In this document: positions 26,201-33,241 of the stretch, piece by piece
Position numbering within the stretch: position 1 is the first letter of the stretch
How the letters are laid out: every line of letters starts with the position of its first letter
Source: an uncultured Christensenellaceae bacterium
GTDB taxonomy: Bacteria; Bacillota; Clostridia; Christensenellales; CAG-314
Assembly (NCBI GenBank): GCA_910586905.1
Contig: CAJUIV010000012.1
Span: 1 to 45,789, forward strand
Length of the DNA: 45,789 bases
Reading direction: 5' to 3'
Translations under genes and position numbers: made by a program
Notes under the pieces: model-generated
Seen by the model: only the letters and a program-made list of their open reading frames with translations
The model's database searches: none
What the model was told of the DNA's origin: nothing

Positions 26201-27102
26201 CTCCGATCGGACAGCACGGATATGCTACGGACGAAGACGGTTCGACGTATGACCCTGAGCTTGTAGGCAGCGGCGCGTACGTACAAAATCTTACGGAAGC
26301 CACGCCCTTCACTGGGAAATTCGACGGACAAGGTCATCAAATACGTCGCTTTAAAGTCGGCGTCGATTCTTGGAGCGTAAACGGTTTTGCCGCTTCGTTG
26401 TTCGGTTATATCGGTCAGGGCGCGGTCGTTGAAAATATTGTTATTCGTCAAGCCGAATATATTGGCAAGCGTATAGCCTTTATTGCGTGCGTAAACGAAG
26501 GTACTATTTCCAACGTTCTGATAGAGTCTACTTGCTCTGCAAAACAAACTTTCGGTAACGAAAACTGCGCTTTGGTTTGTATCAATACGGCTAGCGGAGT
26601 AATAGACAACGTCGTTTCTTATCTAACGAAGGGTACCAATTCCGCGGGTTCTACAAACAAAGTACCTCAAATAGTCGCTTGTTTGGAAAACCGCGCCGGA
26701 GAGGCTGCAATTACCGATTTTTACGTTGTAGTTGCCGACGGAACTCAGGATACTTCGATTTTTAAAGGACTCGACGGTTGGACGATTATCGAAAACGTAG
26801 GACCGGTGTTCGGTAATTACGTAATTGCCGTTCCCGAAACGACCGCTCCTCAGGGCGGCAAAGCGACATTCCGCATTTATCACGGAACGGGTTTCAATCT
26901 GGATTATATCAACATTTGGGACGTTTCCAATCCCGAAGCTTATCCTAAGAAAGTATCCGATATAGACGGCGTATGGTTAGGTACGGTAGAACTTAAAATC
27001 GACATGACGGAAGGAAAAACGTATACGATAGGTTTGCGTATAGACGGTAAATATGTAACATACTCGTTAACAGTAACTGCCGCCGAACAGGAGGGTCTTT
27101 GA
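23245..27102 (+). CDS. Giant Ig/GLUG lipoprotein, N-terminal part of a frameshift-linked GH16 protein
   Basis: A 1285-aa lipoprotein (lipobox LIAC, Cys24) with perfect AAGGAGG before the ATG. Order: glycine codons 28-30 inside a G9 tract; a fibronectin-III-like domain (about 35-110); Ig-like domain (to about 205); GLUG block (FNGTIDGQGYALKNLKM); three or four Big_3-like domains at about 615-900, each with the TYSDGSE-type strand; a second GLUG block (FTGKFDGQGHQIRRFKV); a beta domain to the end. The reading frame stops at TGA 27100-27102 inside a prfB-like slip site. A +1 shift there continues directly into a GH16 domain, giving about 1681 aa. Without the shift a shorter, enzyme-less lipoprotein is released. 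Confidence 0.8.
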   Translation: MKKQKTLIALVIVLAISIVSLIACKPTGGGTLTAPQIELNGNVVSWKAVEHADSYDVTVGSDSPVNVKNTSYTVTKTEAGSYDITVIAKSNDSAYTDSAKSNKVTFTVSPKPVKVTYDDLDLDTANVKLTYFLDEGVTELDLTGLVATAIFSDDSKNQSVAIADLTIGEYDLTVAGNDKEIEVSYTIEGVTQRASLFVTVKERTIDDVKEYQTKTFEYDASGKYAVDYSKVFDMKGRNLLEEGLITLSEGKTLVNADGNFVVITVARFVSSKEQFLAINDNMDGYYLLTADIDFGGGWYDYGTPRTSSSVIGAVPFNAEEGSDNHKLLDYVNGVGSAQVGIPFNGTIDGQGYALKNLKMHCSEKPQGNFNRGVSVIGYVGEQGTVRNITLRNIYVTAGKYASFLVGYNKGTIENICVEADCSMQTSYSGGTLVAAYNDGKVTDVVSYVSTYIGFNGNEKDFVIANNREIEEESGMNNVLHGTSEGYIADRSDLTAELGDGWRYFDGYGTVLVNEDYAIIGTSERELAIGSKLYLNALFADGDKVNFALYNPSVIDPENGVVKYGWDAEKGSHYLYVNMEADPVISVGSVVKVVIYTTGWKTSQEIEITIVAPVVVENELVVPSIDKVEGMDLDASAVQIKQTYSDGSEQTISAVKLEGYDKNGTVGVAQTVKAFYGAGEEDYVELTVNLIAKSATGIAVDTASSYKKVYLAGEATELDLTGLKIVVSYNNGSIETVSVTAAMLSAYDLSTAGVKDITISYLEQTCTISITVNAPGVEVNGITVSGTPAKTTYKLGESLTLADLEGITVTAALSDGSEQNVVLSLDMISYDFATAGSKDITITYEEKTAKITVTVEDYATSLKVTPAETTLAYSKNAPLNLVANATYTLTMASGAESSADAGKVSASDYKPGLNTITYTYEDGGVVLTATQDYEIWYELSAVHKVEKNDSGKDVTLADLSEYFFVQSNLDGYFRMTCDWYFVDETITPIGQHGYATDEDGSTYDPELVGSGAYVQNLTEATPFTGKFDGQGHQIRRFKVGVDSWSVNGFAASLFGYIGQGAVVENIVIRQAEYIGKRIAFIACVNEGTISNVLIESTCSAKQTFGNENCALVCINTASGVIDNVVSYLTKGTNSAGSTNKVPQIVACLENRAGEAAITDFYVVVADGTQDTSIFKGLDGWTIIENVGPVFGNYVIAVPETTAPQGGKATFRIYHGTGFNLDYINIWDVSNPEAYPKKVSDIDGVWLGTVELKIDMTEGKTYTIGLRIDGKYVTYSLTVTAAEQEGL
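23325..23333 (+). repeat. G9 homopolymer in lipoprotein gene
   Basis: Nine consecutive G residues within CAC-G9-TA, read as ACG GGG GGG GGT, encode Thr-Gly-Gly-Gly four residues after the lipid-anchor Cys. One G fewer gives TGA 9 codons past the tract; one G more also gives TGA soon after. This is the architecture of a slipped-strand phase-variation switch. Confidence 0.8.
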
Positions 27103-27103
27103 C
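27089..27103 (+). other. prfB-like +1 programmed frameshift site
   Basis: A strong internal Shine-Dalgarno AGGAGGG (27089-27095) is followed at once by CTT TGA C (27097-27103), the slip codon, weak stop and 3-prime C of the release-factor-2 (prfB) frameshift site. Slipping from CTT to TTT moves reading to GAC and into the GH16 frame exactly. The SD-to-CTT spacing is one nt shorter than in the E. coli prfB site as I recall it. No ATG, GTG or TTG in the GH16 frame lies at a usable distance from the SD, so reinitiation is a poor explanation. Confidence 0.65.
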
Positions 27104-28291
27104 TCCCCTATAAATAAAGACGAATGGCATACCGAGGACGCAATTTGGTCGCCTACCGATTCGGAAGGACGGCAAACGCACGGCGGCGTGATAACCGATA
27201 ACGTAGCGTTCGACGAAGAGGGTAATCTTGTACTTATCGCTAACGGCGATTTATACGTCGGCGATAAGCAAGGCGTCAAATATACAAGCAACACGCTTGT
27301 AAGCGGCGGACAGCGTACGGGCGCTAGAGTTCGTTCGTGCGAAACATTCGGACCCGGCAGTTTCGAAGTGGTAATGAAGATACCGTCGTTCAGCGGAATA
27401 TGCACATCTATGTGGTTGTACAATTATTTTGCGGAATCGGAAACAGTGCATCATAATTGGGAAATAGACATAGAAATCCACGGAACTGCTGTACGCAACG
27501 GACAGCTGTTGGGTATGGAGAACGGAGGAACAAATATAGGCAGTACTTCGACTCCGCTTTTTACAACTTGGGTAACCGAACGCAATTATACAAGCGAATA
27601 TAAAAACGTAGGCTGCAATCTTGCCGACGGCAAATTTCATAAATACCGCATAGATTGGCATACGGGCGATTCTCCTTATATCGAATACTATATCGACGAC
27701 GTACTTGTCTGCGTTCAAACAACCGACGTTCCCACAAACGAGATGTACTTTAACATAGGATGTTGGTTTCCGCGCAATTGGTGCGGTCAGCCTGATTTCG
27801 AAACAGACGCGGCGGTTGTAAAGTCATTCCGCTATACGGCGTTCGAAGGCGAAACGGCAGGTAAAATCAACTGCGATACTCACCAATCGGGCGGGTTCAA
27901 ACAAAACGTTCAAGTTCCTCAAGTAAACCTTGTGGCAAACGGCGGTTTTACCTACGAACTCAACAAAAACAACGCTTGGAAAGTTACAGACGATAATGCG
28001 TCGTACGAAAGCGGAAGTTTGTCTTTTAACGGTAATTTATCGCAAACCGTTACGATGGACTGTTTGGGGCAAACTTACGACCTTATTGTCGACGGAGTCG
28101 GCAGCGGCACAGTTAAGGTAACTTATCAAAGCATTGTAAACGACGTGGAGGTTACTGGCGAAGTAACGGGCGCGATAGGGCGTACGTTAAAGCTTAAAAC
28201 TCCTGCAAACTGTACTCGATTACTGATAGAAATTATTTCCGACGGTGATTTGACCGTCAACGCCGTGCGTCTTGCGTACGGAGAAAACTAA
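27101..28291 (+). CDS. GH16 catalytic and CBM-like part of the frameshift-linked protein
   Basis: This frame encodes a GH16 glucanase lacking its own signal peptide and start. From the GAC at 27101 it begins DSPINKDEWHTEDAIWSP, the normal first strand of a GH16 domain. The catalytic motif WEIDIEIHG puts nucleophile, helper and acid/base at about residues 121, 123 and 125 of this part. A carbohydrate-binding-like domain (VANGGFTYELNKNNAW onward) ends the protein at 396 aa. The first standard start codon, GTG 27188, would delete the first strands and has no ribosome site. The enzyme is therefore best read as the C-terminal half of the upstream lipoprotein, made by frameshifting; a plain mutation or assembly indel is the alternative. 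Confidence 0.75.
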   Translation, partial: DSPINKDEWHTEDAIWSPTDSEGRQTHGGVITDNVAFDEEGNLVLIANGDLYVGDKQGVKYTSNTLVSGGQRTGARVRSCETFGPGSFEVVMKIPSFSGICTSMWLYNYFAESETVHHNWEIDIEIHGTAVRNGQLLGMENGGTNIGSTSTPLFTTWVTERNYTSEYKNVGCNLADGKFHKYRIDWHTGDSPYIEYYIDDVLVCVQTTDVPTNEMYFNIGCWFPRNWCGQPDFETDAAVVKSFRYTAFEGETAGKINCDTHQSGGFKQNVQVPQVNLVANGGFTYELNKNNAWKVTDDNASYESGSLSFNGNLSQTVTMDCLGQTYDLIVDGVGSGTVKVTYQSIVNDVEVTGEVTGAIGRTLKLKTPANCTRLLIEIISDGDLTVNAVRLAYGEN

Positions 28292-28301
28292 ACTTTACCG
28301 C

Positions 28302-28330
28302 GGGAAGGGGCGTTACTTTAGCCCTTTCCC
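28302..28330 (+). terminator. Hairpin between the GH16 and phosphatase genes
   Basis: A 10-bp stem (28302-28311 with 28321-28330, one G-T pair) lies 10 nt after the GH16 stop. The following sequence is A/T-rich but not a clean U-tract, so it may be an attenuating or processing hairpin rather than a full terminator within the operon. Confidence 0.5.
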
Positions 28331-28346
28331 TGCAAAATTTAATTTT

Positions 28347-29954
28347 ATGAAAAAAAACACTTTAACTAAAATATCCATATTGTCCGTTCTGATACTTGCG
28401 GTTTTGAGTTTTGTTTTTACGCCTGTTGCGTACGCAAGTCCCGCTGTCAGCGCAAAGAAACTTCCCCGCATGGTAACGGTTACTTTTTACGGTACGGACG
28501 GAACTCAAATGTCTTTTAACTGGAATACGACCGACTACACGGGCAGCGACGTTTACGTTGTGGAAGCGTCGGACGCGCTGGGATTCGGGTCTTCTTCCGT
28601 TATAAAAACGACGGGCGAATACCATATAAGTAAGGCTAGCAAGTCGGACGGTTTTATACATACCTGCGTCGTGAGCAACTTAAAACTCGCTACAAAGTAT
28701 CTGTACAAGGTAGGCGATGCCGAACTTAATGTTTGGAGCGAAGTCGGTTCTTTCGTTACTTCGGGTGATGCCGGCGCGCCTTTTACGTTTATTCACGTTT
28801 CCGACCCGCAGTCCGACGAGGAACAATACTACGATATTTATCGCGAGGTATTGCGGTCGGCGACTAAAAACTGCTCGCCGCAGTTCATCGTCAACACAGG
28901 CGACATTGTAAACAACAACTGGAAAGGTTCCGTTCCCAATTTGAATCAATGGGAATGGGCGTTGACTGGTACTTTCGACGTTATGAAAGACTATCCCATA
29001 GTGGCGACGACAGGCAATCACGAAGCGGCTGATTACGATTTTTCAGAAAGATTCAATTTCGATACTCCCGAGGGCGCGTCTACAAAGTCGGGCGTGTACT
29101 ACTCCTTTAATTATAACGGCGTGCATTTTACGGCAATAAACACCAACGATACTTCCGATCACAAATCTCCCGATACTACGGGGCTTTCCGACGAACAGTT
29201 AAATTGGATAAAGTCAGACCTTGAAAAAAACAAAAACGCTAAGTGGAAAATTGTTCTTATGCACAAGCCGATATACGATTGCGGAGCAGGCGGAAACAAT
29301 ACGGAAGACCCCGCCGAAGGCAGAACCAATTACGACATTCCCGTTATGCGCAGGCAGCTTGCGCCGCTGTTTACTCAGTACGGCGTAGACCTTGTAGTAC
29401 AGGGGCACGACCATTTGTACAGCAAGAGTTATCCTCTTGTTTCTTACTTGGATGAAAGCGGCGAGGTTGTTTCGCGTGCTACCGTTACGGAATCCGTTCA
29501 AAAAAGTTATAACGGCGGAACATACGATTTTTACGACGACCCCAAGGGAACGATATATATCGATATCGGCAGCCCCAGCGGTTGGAAAAATTTTCCGCCG
29601 GTCAGCGATTACCCAAAGGACTTGATTGACAAAGCGGGACAAGGCACCGTTATGTACACGGCGGTTTCAATCGAAGGCGATAATCTTTTCGTGCATACCT
29701 ACACGCTCGACGGTAAATTCGAAAGCGTGCCGTACTATGCTTTCGGAGTAACCAAAACTTCCGAGTGGGAAGCTCCTGTTGACAACAACGGTAAATTTCC
29801 TACTTGGGCGATAGTGTTGATTGTTGCTGGCAGCGTATTGGTCGTAGGCGGCTCGGTTGGCGCTACGTTACTGATTTTAAAATCGAAAAATAAAAAAACA
29901 GCTGCAAATACTTCGTCCGAAAACGCTTCGGACGGTTCGGAGAGTAACTTATGA
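28347..29954 (+). CDS. Purple-acid-phosphatase-like surface metallophosphoesterase
   Basis: A 535-aa exported protein. A signal peptide ends near AYA (residue 30). A fibronectin-like N-domain (about 40-140) precedes a calcineurin-type domain with metal motifs SDPQ (152-155), NTGDIVNN (GD at 185-186), GNHE (223-226), LMHKPIYD and VQGHDHLYSK. This matches purple acid phosphatase-like enzymes. A C-terminal membrane helix (WAIVLIVAGSVLVVGGSVGA) and KSKNKK tail anchor it, outside facing. The ATG at 28347 is chosen because it begins the signal peptide; no ribosome site is visible, and a TTG 25 codons upstream overlaps the previous gene. Its stop overlaps the pgm start as ATGA. It may dephosphorylate sugar or nucleotide phosphates; the substrate is unknown. 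Confidence 0.85.
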   Translation: MKKNTLTKISILSVLILAVLSFVFTPVAYASPAVSAKKLPRMVTVTFYGTDGTQMSFNWNTTDYTGSDVYVVEASDALGFGSSSVIKTTGEYHISKASKSDGFIHTCVVSNLKLATKYLYKVGDAELNVWSEVGSFVTSGDAGAPFTFIHVSDPQSDEEQYYDIYREVLRSATKNCSPQFIVNTGDIVNNNWKGSVPNLNQWEWALTGTFDVMKDYPIVATTGNHEAADYDFSERFNFDTPEGASTKSGVYYSFNYNGVHFTAINTNDTSDHKSPDTTGLSDEQLNWIKSDLEKNKNAKWKIVLMHKPIYDCGAGGNNTEDPAEGRTNYDIPVMRRQLAPLFTQYGVDLVVQGHDHLYSKSYPLVSYLDESGEVVSRATVTESVQKSYNGGTYDFYDDPKGTIYIDIGSPSGWKNFPPVSDYPKDLIDKAGQGTVMYTAVSIEGDNLFVHTYTLDGKFESVPYYAFGVTKTSEWEAPVDNNGKFPTWAIVLIVAGSVLVVGGSVGATLLILKSKNKKTAANTSSENASDGSESNL

Positions 29955-31354
29955 TAAAATTCGGTACCGGGGGATTTCGCGGTATTATCGGGGACGATTT
30001 TACTAAATCCGCCGTCCAGCAAATCGCTCAAGGTTTGTGCGATATAATAAAATCCGACAATTTAAAAAGTCCCGTTGCGGTAGGGTACGACCACCGTTTC
30101 GGTTCGGAATATTTTGCGGTGTGGATAGCGGAAACGTTAACCGGCAACGGCATTAGAACTTTGCTGTATTCCGAACCAATGCCGTCGCCTGCCGTTATGA
30201 CCGCCGTACGCGACGAAAACCTCGATTACGGTATTATGATTACCGCAAGCCACAACCCATACCGTTTTAACGGAGTAAAACTGTTCACGAGAGGCGGAAT
30301 GGATGCCGACGTTGCGGTTACCGACAGGTTGGAAAAATCAATCAACGCGGTTAAAGACGTTAAAACGTCGAACGTAAATCAAGCCGCCGAAAAAGGATTG
30401 TTGACGTTTTACAGCAACGCGGAACAATATATCGCCAACGTTAAATCATTTATAGATTCCAACGTAAAAAACAATAACCTAAATATTTTGTATAATAATT
30501 TATACGGTGTAGGCGCAAAATGCATAGCGCCGTTATTTTCGCAAATCGGCGTAAAAAATCTTACTGTTTTACATACCGAACGCGACGCGTTTTTCGGATA
30601 CGGTATGCCCAATCCTACCGAAAAGGTTATGGAAGGAATGAAGCGGGACGTAATAAAAGGAAAGTACGATTTTGCAATGGCGACAGACAGCGACGTAGAC
30701 AGATTGGGTATAATCGACGAACAGGGAAATTATGTAAGCAGTAACGATATTCTGGCGGCGTTGTATTATTATCTGGTAAAATACCGCGGTATGAGCGGCG
30801 ACGTAGTTAAAAACTGCGCCACGTCCGTATTGCTGGATAAATTGGCTGCAAAATTAGGCTTTAAATGCCGCGAGGTAGACGTCGGATTTAAAAATATTTC
30901 CGCCGCTCTAAAACGTTACGACGCTTTAATCGGAGGAGAAAGCAGCGGAGGATTAACGGTCAGAGGTTATATTTTCGGTAAAGATTCGGTTTTCAGCTCC
31001 GCTTTGTTTACCGAAATGGTTGCCGTAATGTCAAAACCGGTTTCTGCTATAATCGAAGAGGTACGCAATTTCGCCCGTTATGACTTCGTTTTCTGCGAGG
31101 ATGAAATACGTTTGGAAAGCGAAAACGGCATTGTGGAATTTTTGGAAAATAACGCGCCCGAATTCAAAAGAAAGCTTGTAAAATGGGAGCATTTTAACCG
31201 CAATTTTAAATACTATTTCGATGACGATTGCTGGGCATTGATAAGACTTTCCGGTACGGAACCTGTGTTTAGAGTATTTGCGGAATTCGAGTCTGACGAT
31301 GAAGCGCGAACAAATATCGAAATATTACGCGGGCATATTCAAAATATAAAATAA
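29951..31354 (+). CDS. Phosphoglucomutase/phosphomannomutase
   Basis: A 467-aa alpha-D-phosphohexomutase. It has the phosphoserine loop TASHNPYRFNG with Ser100 and the metal loop DSDVDR (246-251). The sugar-binding GGESSGG (328-334) and the phosphate-binding RLSGTEPVFRVFAE near the C-terminus are also present. It starts inside the stop codon of the phosphatase gene (ATGA overlap), so translation is coupled. It completes the proposed pathway by converting glucose-1-phosphate from the cytoplasmic phosphorylase to glucose-6-phosphate. A phosphomannomutase role is possible, as manA lies further on, but the operon favours glucose. Confidence 0.92.
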   Translation: MIKFGTGGFRGIIGDDFTKSAVQQIAQGLCDIIKSDNLKSPVAVGYDHRFGSEYFAVWIAETLTGNGIRTLLYSEPMPSPAVMTAVRDENLDYGIMITASHNPYRFNGVKLFTRGGMDADVAVTDRLEKSINAVKDVKTSNVNQAAEKGLLTFYSNAEQYIANVKSFIDSNVKNNNLNILYNNLYGVGAKCIAPLFSQIGVKNLTVLHTERDAFFGYGMPNPTEKVMEGMKRDVIKGKYDFAMATDSDVDRLGIIDEQGNYVSSNDILAALYYYLVKYRGMSGDVVKNCATSVLLDKLAAKLGFKCREVDVGFKNISAALKRYDALIGGESSGGLTVRGYIFGKDSVFSSALFTEMVAVMSKPVSAIIEEVRNFARYDFVFCEDEIRLESENGIVEFLENNAPEFKRKLVKWEHFNRNFKYYFDDDCWALIRLSGTEPVFRVFAEFESDDEARTNIEILRGHIQNIK

Positions 31355-31456
31355 GTTTGAACTTTATTCAAACGCGATTGTTGTTTAATTGATTTTTAAC
31401 CGATTTGCCGCTAATGCTGCGCGAGCAGATATAACCCTATCTAAAAGGAACACTCG

Positions 31457-33226
31457 ATGAAATTAAAAAGAACATTATTGATAGTATTATTTTTAACGAT
31501 AACGTTATGTTTTACGGTTCTTTGCTGTTGCAAAAAAGACTGCGCGCACGAAATAACTTTCGAGCGCGTCGTTTCTTTGCCCACTTGCGAAACGGAAGGG
31601 CGAACGGAAATCGTTTGCAAACAGTGTCAAAATGTCGTAGAAACAAAGACAACGTCTTCTTTAAATCACGATTGGGACGAATTCAATATAACTAAGCAGC
31701 CTACGGAACAGACCGAAGGCGTTTGCTCGAGAATTTGCAAAAGAGATTCTTCCCACGTGGACAGTCAAATAATACCTAAGCTAGAAAGCGGAAGTTATCT
31801 TTTGGACGTTACGCCGTCTTCTTGTACGACTCGCGGCCGCGCGGTTTATACTCACGCGTTCTACGGAACTTTTACGGTGGATTTGCCTTTTGCTCTGCAT
31901 ACCTACGATGACGAAAAAGAGGGTTATTGCAAAGTATGCGAGCGGAAATATTATTCTTTGGGAATAACTTACGATCTTAGCGAAGACGGCACATTTTATA
32001 TAGTGTCCAACAAGAATTACAAATTGAACGAAAACGATTTGGTTTTACCTCATAGTTATAAAGGATTGCCGGTAAAGGCAATCGCTTCGGAAGGTTTTGC
32101 TTACAGAACTTGGATAAAAAGCGTTACAATTCCCGAATACGTAGAAACGATAGGTTCGGGAGCTTTTAACGGCTGCGGTCTTGCCAAGGTTTATTTCAAT
32201 GCAGTTAATTGCAGCGATTTCAAACAAAAGAACTGGGTATTTTTAGTGGATACTGAAGTAGAACTCGTTATAGGCTGCCGCGTAGAACGGTTACCGCAAA
32301 GAATGTTTTATCCTCTCGTAACGCAAGACAGGACGGTAAATTTAACAAAAATAACTTTCGAAGAAAATTCCGTTTGCAAATATATCGGCGATTTCGCTTT
32401 TAATAAAACTTCCGTTACAAACTTGGTAATTCCCGATTCGGTGGAATACGTAGGAGAAAACGCTTTTTACAATACGGCGTTAAAAGCGGTGCGTCTGGGC
32501 GAAAACGTCAAAACGTTGGGGAACGCTGCTTTCGGCGCCTGTAAAAATCTCTCGCAAGTAATTTTCGGAAGTAAACTGGAGTCCGTCGGGAACGATTGTT
32601 TTAATTATTGTTCGTCGTTACTTGCCGCTGATTTATCCGAAACCAAAGTACAAACGATAGGTTTAGACGCGTTTAAGGGGTGTTTGGCGTTAAAAACCGT
32701 TGCTCTTCCCAATACGCTTGAAAGTATAGGTAAACAGGCGTTTTTCGACTGCGCGTCGCTTTACGAACTGGATTTAGGAAACGGTTTGCAATATATAGGA
32801 GAACAAGCGTTTGAAAATTGTACTGAACTTCAATCGCTTACGATACCTCAGCGTGTTCAAAGCATAGGCTGCTTCGCGTTTGCAAACTGCGAACAACTTA
32901 AAGATTTGCATTTCAATGCCGTAAGCTGCGACGACTTTTTACCGCACAATATGGTTTTTGCAAACGTCGCTAAAAACGGCGGTTTGACGGTGGTGTTCGG
33001 CAACGGAGTAAAAAAAATACCGGCAAGACTGTTCTATTCGTCCTCCGACGTAAGCGTTTTACCCGATATCGTATCGTTGAAATTTTCCGGTTCTGTCGAA
33101 AGCGTCGGCGCGTACGCGTTTTTCGGTACGCAGATTGACGTTTTTGAATACGGCGGAACGCAAAAAGAGTGGGATTCGGTTTTGATAGCCGAAGGCAACG
33201 AAACGCTTTTGCAACGAGTTAAATAA
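31457..33226 (+). CDS. BspA-type leucine-rich-repeat lipoprotein
   Basis: A 589-aa exported protein with a cysteine-rich signal end (VLCCCKK, lipidation at one of Cys23-25). Residues 28-150 hold short Cys-pair segments of the TCETEGRTEIVCKQC kind, common at the N-termini of Firmicutes surface proteins. Residues about 190-580 are LRR_5 (BspA, TpLRR) repeats with the pattern I-x-x-x-AF-x-x-C-x-x-L, for instance SIGKQAFFDCASLYELDLG. Such proteins mediate binding to host or polymer surfaces. AAAGGA precedes the ATG. It follows pgm by 102 nt with no terminator seen and may still belong to the glucan transcript. Confidence 0.85.
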   Translation: MKLKRTLLIVLFLTITLCFTVLCCCKKDCAHEITFERVVSLPTCETEGRTEIVCKQCQNVVETKTTSSLNHDWDEFNITKQPTEQTEGVCSRICKRDSSHVDSQIIPKLESGSYLLDVTPSSCTTRGRAVYTHAFYGTFTVDLPFALHTYDDEKEGYCKVCERKYYSLGITYDLSEDGTFYIVSNKNYKLNENDLVLPHSYKGLPVKAIASEGFAYRTWIKSVTIPEYVETIGSGAFNGCGLAKVYFNAVNCSDFKQKNWVFLVDTEVELVIGCRVERLPQRMFYPLVTQDRTVNLTKITFEENSVCKYIGDFAFNKTSVTNLVIPDSVEYVGENAFYNTALKAVRLGENVKTLGNAAFGACKNLSQVIFGSKLESVGNDCFNYCSSLLAADLSETKVQTIGLDAFKGCLALKTVALPNTLESIGKQAFFDCASLYELDLGNGLQYIGEQAFENCTELQSLTIPQRVQSIGCFAFANCEQLKDLHFNAVSCDDFLPHNMVFANVAKNGGLTVVFGNGVKKIPARLFYSSSDVSVLPDIVSLKFSGSVESVGAYAFFGTQIDVFEYGGTQKEWDSVLIAEGNETLLQRVK

Positions 33227-33241
33227 GGAGGCTGTCGTTCG

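Noticed and set aside
27188..28291. Independent GH16 gene starting at GTG 27188
   Set aside because: No ribosome site or signal peptide, and it would remove the first strands of the GH16 fold that are encoded in-frame upstream.
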